NCBI GenBank assembly: GCA_013407085.1
Contig: JACCGJ010001953.1
Span: 22,135-86,134 of the forward strand
DNA: 64,000 bases
Origin: Atriophallophorus winterbourni
Lineage: Eukaryota > Platyhelminthes > Trematoda > Plagiorchiida > Microphallidae
Direction of reading: 5' to 3'
In this document: positions 57,710 through 64,000 of the stretch, piece by piece
Numbering within the stretch: position 1 is the stretch's first letter
Layout: each line of letters opens with the position of its first letter
Notes under the pieces: model-generated
The model's input: only the letters and a program-made list of their open reading frames with translations
The model's database searches: none
Told to the model about the DNA's origin: nothing
Position numbers and translations under genes: made by a program

Positions 57710-58270
57710 TTCCAAACCTCCTACCATTGCAATGGGTGGGCGGTTTTCGTCAGGTCAATCGAGACCAAACCGCAATCAAATCGTCCCACGCCTTTCACGC
57801 CTACTTAACAATTGTGCCCTGATTTGTCTTTAAGGTCATTCTGTTCAAGGCTAATCGCGTTCACCCACGAATCCCACAACGAAATAGAACGCCAATCGGT
57901 GAAATGCGTTTATCCCGCACATGGCAAAAACGCCTATAGACAAACCAAGTAATCACAACATTGAACTGAAACACATCTGGCCAGTGGTCACTTCAATGGA
58001 ATTGTCGAGATTCTTGAACAACTGTTTTTCTTCAAGCCCCCACCACTTTGGGCAACTTTGACGACCTAGTCGAGAGAGTTTGACGTTGTCCCCTCGTGTT
58101 TCCGGGGCTGCCGTCGTACGAATAGTTCTCATTTGATCGTTCGGGATCCCAACTTATTACAGGTTCGCGATTGTTGTAGTCGGTCGTTTTGACGCTTCCT
58201 GCTCTTGTGTTTTGCTCATAGTTCGAAAGCTCGTGATTAGCAACTCAATATGATGAGATCAGATGTTGTT
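57710..58270 (+). repeat. unknown dispersed repeat (R550), long copy
   Basis: Colinear with 30.4-31.0 and 62.5-63.0 kb: CAAGGCTAATCGCGTTCACC, CACGAATCCCACAACGAA, GAAATGCGTTTAT, GTTTCCGGGGCTGCCG, TTGTTGTAGTCGGTCGTTTT, GACGCTTCCTGCTCTTGTG. No coding potential is shared between copies. Confidence 0.65.
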
Positions 58271-58549
58271 GCAGAACTGCCGAGAACACTAAATTTCCGA
58301 ATGTGCTGTTCATGTCCAATCTCAAAAATGCCTGAGAACGAATACAAACTTTGGCATTCCAACTAGAACCGAAGCGGACAAAATTCTACAATTCATGACT
58401 GACACAAAAGCACATTCCTCTTACACTCTACATTTTGTCTTCCTTATTACAAGAAGATAATTTTTCCTGTGGCCTTGAAAAATGTTATTATTCAAGTCAC
58501 GCTTAAGTAAGATTTTACATGGCTAACACCGTTCTCAAAATCACGGGAT

Positions 58550-58620
58550 ATAATCTCAATGTCTCCAACTGATTACAGCGAACAGCTAGAAGCAGATTTT
58601 GTAATGTAAGTGTCACCGAA
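58550..58620 (+). repeat. decayed hammerhead unit (family 1)
   Basis: TCAATGTCTCCAA, CTGATTACAGCGAACAGC, TAGAAGCAGATTTTG, then AATGTAAGTG. Order is kept but both core segments are mutated (CTGATTA, GAAG). Confidence 0.5.
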
Positions 58621-59466
58621 TATCGAACCTATTCAGTCCAAATTTCGGCTAGCAATCAAATTTAGTGAATATTATATGATAAATTGCGTACCGGTTTAGG
58701 TTTTAATCTGAATAAAATCAGTGGCATTTATAATTATCTTTTCTACGTGCAAACGTCATCTTTGATTGTTGAATCATATCCAGCAAATGCTGAGTTGCAA
58801 ATAAAAGTCTCTATGATATAAAATAATATTTACCAATTTTGGCATCTCACATGGCTGTCAGCCCCTGTGAATCGGTGTATGATTAACCGAAGGAAGTTTT
58901 AACGAAAACGGATCGAGAAATTCAGCGTTTTTGACACTCTAAATTGACTGATGAAATATGCGACAAATCTTTTACAGAAAGTTAATCACACTGGCAAGCT
59001 TGCAATTTTCTCCAACATTGAATCACATAAGTACAGCTATTGAACAGATTATTTTAGACAAAGAAGTCCGTCTGTAAACAAAACAGTATACAATTTAAAA
59101 CCAGGTAATTCTAGTAATGCATGTGCTTTGATTGATTATCTACAGGAACATTAATGAAATGTTCACAGAGATGGATGGAAACTTTGGCACCGTTTTAACC
59201 TTGAAACAATCATTGATGAAACCTGAACGGATTTGCGGAAATTATTAAACGAATAAACAAGAATGCGCCGATAAAATAATAAAATGATATTTGAAGATAC
59301 TTTCACGTGAACCTAATGAAACATGTGGTTTCAAACGACACAGGTGTGATAAACTCAATGGGAATATTCTTCATAGATTGACACCTCAAAATTTGAAACG
59401 AAATTAGGAAAGCGTGGGAATTATAGCTTATACGGAAGCCTGATTTTGAACAAACTATTACACTAT
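58621..59466. other. no recognisable gene or element
   Basis: AT-rich; nothing recognised. Confidence 0.4.
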
Positions 59467-59467
59467 A

Positions 59468-59695
59468 AGCGCCTTGAGTGCTTGACCAAGAATCACTTTT
59501 GTGATTCTGTATTTGAACAACGTGGTACTTTGTAGGACCCCAATTTAACAATAACATACAAGTATACATTTGTTTACCACTATACTACTGTTTCAAAGTT
59601 CACTGAACCTTATCTTACTATTTCCGCTCGATGTAGACAAACAGCCAAATAAAAGGTAGTCGTATCTAACGGATGGGGTGTGAGCACCAAAATAT
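59468..59695 (+). repeat. hammerhead unit (family 1), full length but decayed
   Basis: Full unit order: GCGCCTTGAGTG, AAGAATCAC, TTTGTGATTCTG, AACGTGGTACTTTGTAGGAC, TACAAGTATACATTTG, CTGTTTCAAAGTTCACTG, ATCTTACTATTTCCG. The ribozyme is decayed (CGATGTAGAC, AAATAAAAGG). It ends GGATGGGGTGTGAGCAC. It confirms the unit's left part seen at 26.5 kb. Confidence 0.65.
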
Positions 59696-59734
59696 ATTTA
59701 CTATTACCCTATTTGATAAGATTTATCACTTAAG

Positions 59735-59850
59735 CAAATTGTAGTTGGCCTTTTTCGGTCGACGACGACGATTGTGGCTGTACATTGCAAGCACTCGACG
59801 TCCATATGCTCCGTAACGTTTCAACAAACGAAACATTGGGATAAAGCTAC
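59735..59850 (-). repeat. zinc-finger LINE 3' UTR fragment
   Basis: GTTGGCCTTTTTCGGTCGAC and TGGCTGTACATTGCAAG correspond to the reverse complement of the 3' UTR at 27.66-27.71 kb, with no coding part visible. Confidence 0.45.
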
Positions 59851-60090
59851 TAAAACCATAAGTCATTAATTTTTATGCCAGTTAACCATGCTTAATAGAA
59901 AATCATCCTGAGTAAACAAGTTTTCTAAAACGATTCCCAAATTTACAACCGCTCTGAATTGGTTACGCAATGTATGTCTATAATCTGTTTCAGCACGGAC
60001 CACACAATAAGTTCTGTTGAATAGTTTTCTAAAAATTGTCTACAATCTCAATGCGCCATTTAACGGAGTTTTTCTTTTGCCAATGGAAAT

Positions 60091-60275
60091 GAAATCTAAT
60101 GTGTTGTGTTGTTCACATCCCCCGAAATTACACTCTCTAACGGTTTCCGTCTGTTTGCCGTCATCAAGTGGATACAGTAAGCTTAGGTACAGTGAAACTT
60201 CAAACAGTGAGTAAGTGGTAAACAAAGTTTTACTTGCATGCCACTGTTAATAGGGTTCGTACCACGAATCAGGAG
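60091..60275 (-). mobile_element. hammerhead unit (family 1), partly decayed
   Basis: Minus strand: GATTCGTGGTACGAACCC, AACAGTGGCATGCAAG, TTTGTTTACCACTTACTCAC, TTACTGTATCCAC, then the ribozyme and GGGGGATGTGAACAAC. It stops near an AT microsatellite at 60282. Confidence 0.7.
60128..60180 (-). ncRNA. degenerate hammerhead motif
   Basis: Minus strand: TTGATGA (C3 to U), stem II CGGC with GACG (one mismatch) around AAACA, GAAA, CCGTTA. The outer helix TTAC with GTAA is kept but the inner stem I (CCAC with GAGA) is broken. Loss of C3 normally abolishes cleavage. Confidence 0.55.
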
Positions 60276-60281
60276 GTTCGA

Positions 60282-60323
<42 letters not shown>
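60282..60323. repeat. (AT)n microsatellite
   Basis: Pure AT dinucleotide run adjoining the hammerhead unit. Confidence 0.9.
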
Positions 60324-60328
<5 letters not shown>

Positions 60329-60489
60329 TTTAAAACACCAACTCTGTATTTTGATGTATTCATTTTTTGCCATCGCTAAAATTGGTAAGTGATTTGCGCT
60401 CACAAAAATGACATAATATATTTATATATTATTCGTTTAACTTATTAATTTATTAGCATACTGTTTTTATGATCAGTTATTGTCTCACG

Positions 60490-60535
60490 CTCTGTCTCTC
60501 TCTCACGCACACTCTCTCTCTATATATATATATTC
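60490..60535. repeat. CT-rich/CTCT tract running into (TA)n
   Basis: CTCTGTCTCTCTCTCACG then ACTCTCTCTC and a TA run. Confidence 0.8.
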
Positions 60536-62465
60536 TATTAGAGCAAACGGTGTGACGTCCGAATGCTGATTAACATCAACACCATTCACGTTAAGTTTCT
60601 TGTTTCTTTTCGTGGAACCAGTTAGCATCAATTACCTGGCAAGTGAACTCATAAATCAACCACGGAAATCTTTTCGCCCTGCCAGCTATCAACGTCATTT
60701 CCTGAATCTAAGCATATACGAAATGTGGCGCCAATCAAATGAGAACAATATTTCGATTAATCATCGCCTTTTAAACTTTATCCACGCTAGAAACCCATGC
60801 GTCATACTGTCATTTATCAATCAAAATAGGTCTAACAACAAAAACCTAAGTAATTCTGCCGTTCTGATGAATTATTCCACCTCTAACTATCAACTCTCGT
60901 GGTAGGTCCCTCGGGTAGTCAAACCGGTCGACTGACTGTCAGTCGACCCGTTGCATGTTTGTCTATTATGCGTTGCGCTTTTGACAACCACTCGTATCAG
61001 CCAAGCAAGAAGGCGTGGCTGAATATTCTCCAGACTGACTCACAAATTGGGATAAATGTGCAATCATCTCGGTGGAGCACGTTAATCAAATCTTATTTGC
61101 CAATTCCACAATGGAAAGGCCTTGAGTAATTTGTTGTTGGTGTAAATTATATTTCCTCTACTGATTGGTAGTTGATGTACAGAAATATAAATATTCACCG
61201 AGTGAACATTTTTAAGAGCGAATCAGTTTATATGCATCAATCTGACACTTGTAAATTGCGATGTGAGTAAAATCCGGATACTAGAAATGACTGCTAATAG
61301 TTTAATTTCATTTGAGCACAAATCTTTATTATGAAAAGATTTTAGTTTTACTTCAATGATTATAATTGACCAATGATTCTTATTACATGATGCACGATAG
61401 ATCGGATACTGGCAACAACAAAGATTTTACACTGAAAATAACCTAAAGCAGTTATTCTGAATAAGTAAACATTGATAATTTGGAAAACATGCTTTAATGA
61501 GTTGAACAGCTTAAATCATATTTTGTCATTACGTTATTACATTGATGAGCATCCTCGGCCGTATAAACATCAAAATTAAATTACAATTAATAATTTTAAC
61601 TGGCGGAAGTTTGACATGTAGTATGTCATAACCTAGTGGAATCTAAGTGTCGTCCTGTGTTGTATAGTTGTCCAGCTAACTTCATTAGCACATCTGTCCA
61701 GGCAACTGTGTTGTAATGTTGTCCAAAGGAAACATGCACTGTATTTAGTTTCCATGGTATGCAGTAGCATAAGTGCGATTGAACTCATTAGCAAGCAACT
61801 CGACTGATTTGAGAGTAGCAAACCATCCGAAAATGTGCACACACCTGTATCCAATAGCTGACCATAATTGATTTGACCAAGTCGAAATAATTTCAGTAAC
61901 GGATGTTGTAATTTGCGCAGTGATTTCCCGGATGTAGAACTTCTGCATGCCAATAACTGCGAAAGATCCTTGAATGAAAGATAATAGCGATAAACTCGAA
62001 ATTTTCTTCCAGAGCTGACTTGTCAAATTATCAAGGTATTCACACAATTAGCTAATAAGGTCCACTTTCGTTACTCAGCTTTGCAACTGTACACTACTTT
62101 TAACAAATTTAATTTAATTAATTAATTTTACTTAACGAATGTTCTCCAATTTTGAACATGATTACTCCTAGATGATTTTAGCTATAAGCTTACGAGACAT
62201 CCGAATTTCGGAATCATGTTTATTTTTAGACTTTGCAATTTCCAGCTCACGAATCAGCTAGAATTATTCAGCTTATTTAAGACACATACTATTTTGTTTG
62301 TTCCTATAGTGAGAGAAATATGTGATCGTTCGTTAATGCATTCATTTTGTAGTAAGTGAAAAAACGCGTTTTCGGATATGACTTTTATTATTCTTTCTTT
62401 GAATCGCACAAACTGCTTCGGATTATCGGCCGACTTCGAATTAACTATTCCATCTCGAGTCATCG
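60536..62465. other. no recognised gene; two overlapping ORFs at 61.6-62.0 kb
   Basis: Frames at 60600-60905 (plus) and 61633-61953 with 61745-62047 (minus, overlapping in two phases) are about 100 codons each. The latter reads TSQLWKKISSLSLLSFI and ISTWSNQLWSAIGYR with a possible splice donor (TACAGGTGTG) after it. I recognise no family; chance or a lone exon both remain possible. Confidence 0.25.
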
Positions 62466-62469
62466 GTCA

Positions 62470-63010
62470 CGTGTGGCAGTTGACCAACATCTGGCCTCCT
62501 GCCATCATTTTCGGGTCATGAATCTAACTTTATCCCCCGCTTTTTACAGCCACTTGACTAATCTGTCCTCATGAGGTCACGTCGTACAACGCTAATCACC
62601 TTCACCCAAGAATTCCACAACACAAGGGAAAGCCAATTGGGCAAGCGTGCACAAGACAAAGAGCAAAGCACACCTGTCTTATATAGGCGAATCACGTTAC
62701 CGCGGTTCTGACCTCAAAAATGCCTGTCCCAGTTTGCCAATCAATATCATGCCAACCAAGTCAATTCATACCCTCACCACACAGGGATTGTTTGACCGAC
62801 CATGACGATTTGCATATCGTTCGATTACGGTTGACGTTATCAATCTTCTCATGCTTCCGATGATTTCGTCGCTCGAACCCTTCAATTGCAATCAATCAGA
62901 AACCCAAATTATTGCGTGTTCGACTTCAATCTTTTCGGCGCTTCATGCGCTTGTGTTGTGCCGGAGGGAGATGTTCTGCTCATCGTCCGCAAGATCGTGA
63001 TTAGCGCCCA
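62470..63010 (+). repeat. unknown dispersed repeat (R550), long copy
   Basis: Landmarks: GTACAACGCTAATCACC, CAAGAATTCCACAACACAAG, CTTATATAGGCGAATCACG, ATATCATGCCAACCAAG, GACCGACCATGACGATTTGC, TTTCGGCGCTTCATGCGC, TTGTGTTGTGCCGGAGGG. It agrees in order with 30.4 and 57.7 kb. Confidence 0.65.
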
Positions 63011-64000
63011 TCGCTGATGCACTTCGCACCTCCACAATATCCTTTGATAATTCGTCATAATGAACAGCCAAGCATACACGCGCACCACTTAATTTGATCG
63101 GAAATACCGATCAAAATTTACAACTCTATGTTCTTCATTAACTTCACTGGAAAGAACAGCGACTCAAGTTCATCGATTTGCATGAAGATCACTGGTTTGT
63201 ACGTGGAATACTGAGTACAGAGTAAAGCGCAATTCCTTTTAACACATACACGAAATTTCGAAGAAGCGAGATTAGAGGTTTCAATCCACTGTTTTCATTT
63301 TTATAGACGATGAATAGAATGCAACAGCTTTACTTAAAAATATTTGAAAATTCAACTCTAGTTTAATGTTTGATGCTAAAAATGGTACTCAATCACGAAG
63401 ATAGCATCAAAATACCACACAATATATTTAAAATAAGTTTTTCTCAATTTTTAAGGACCACACAATTTTGATACGCTTTTATGAAACTCACGTTGATCAA
63501 ACAATTACCAACATTTTATTTCAACATAAACTGATACTTAATTGTTTATTAATTAGGAATATTTCGTAGTGATTTCCCAGATTTATGAACCATCAAAATA
63601 ATTTATTGATTTCCAAGCCAATAAACCAATAACAATAAATTGGCATGCATCATTTCATCGTACGAATGTTTTCAACAATCGATCGATAGATGTGGGCCGA
63701 TATATTTACCATGTCAAACCTTTAGGTATAAACAAACCTGACCTGAAATAAACATGAATTTACCATTGATGAACATTCTTAACTTATGGTCCCAGATAAC
63801 TAATCTAGATTCAAGAAGTTTTTGTTTACGTTAATGGGTCTTCATGGTTGCCTACTAGATTTCTCTGATTACAATATTCTCATTTATTCTCGTATTATTA
63901 GTAAAAGACGTTCAGTAAAATAAATTTTCATCCAGCAACAGATAATAGAGAATTCTGGCGTTCGGATTACATGTACAAAATAATATTACGACTAACATCC
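63011..64000. other. no recognisable gene or element
   Basis: AT-rich to the window end; nothing recognised. Confidence 0.45.

Noticed and set aside
61633..62047. Two overlapping minus-strand ORFs as a gene
   Set aside because: Two phases open at once in AT-rich DNA with no domain; kept only as a remark in the feature list.
1..64000. CRISPR arrays, tRNA, rRNA, prokaryotic promoters or operons
   Set aside because: No regularly spaced repeats, no cloverleaf I could fold by eye, no rRNA landmarks; the element content is eukaryotic.

Overview
The window is AT-rich eukaryotic DNA. It has two assembly gaps of exactly 1000 N and no recognisable intact host gene, tRNA or rRNA. Almost everything that can be named is a decayed retroelement: CR1/Jockey-type LINEs, an endonuclease-RT LINE family with a C-terminal zinc finger, Penelope-like elements with a GIY-YIG nuclease, and short non-coding units that carry hammerhead ribozymes. 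This mix, with type I hammerheads in small dispersed repeats, fits an invertebrate and most likely a parasitic flatworm such as a trematode. That placement is inference; the sequence alone does not name the species.

Layout. 0-13.5 kb: mostly unrecognised AT-rich sequence with short pieces of CR1 RT (0.1, 7.2, 8.5, 11.8 kb), zinc-finger LINE 3' ends (3.7, 9.5 kb) and hammerhead-unit relics (0.58, 5.3 kb), ending in a gap. 14.5-24 kb: sparse, with CR1 3' ends near 18.5 and 19.2 kb and a cluster of hammerhead units at 20.8-22.6 kb. 24.3-28.3 kb: a nested block in which a CR1 element is split by a hammerhead 'retrozyme-like' unit and then by a zinc-finger LINE tail. 30-41 kb: sparse, with one open CR1 reverse-transcriptase reading frame at 34.7-35.7 kb. 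41-54 kb: dense, with Penelope-like fragments at 42.2 and 53 kb, several CR1 copies in both orientations, a second gap, and the best-preserved hammerhead beside the Penelope-like element. 54-64 kb: sparse, with further zinc-finger LINE, hammerhead and unknown repeat copies.

The main result is a family of about 243-bp non-coding units containing a hammerhead ribozyme. The copy at 26506-26783 is one full unit plus a 35-bp terminal direct repeat, is flanked by a 7-bp target-site duplication, and interrupts a CR1 reading frame. Another copy at 20.8-21.0 kb has a 13-bp target-site duplication and an inverted 5' segment, the mark of LINE-type twin priming. About a dozen further decayed copies are present. 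A second, diverged family shares the architecture but has a different stem II. The 6-nt stem III is self-complementary and has almost no room for a loop, so these ribozymes may act as dimers in tandem transcripts. How the parts work together is inference: LINE (or Penelope) reverse transcription would supply the machinery and the hammerhead units would be the passengers.
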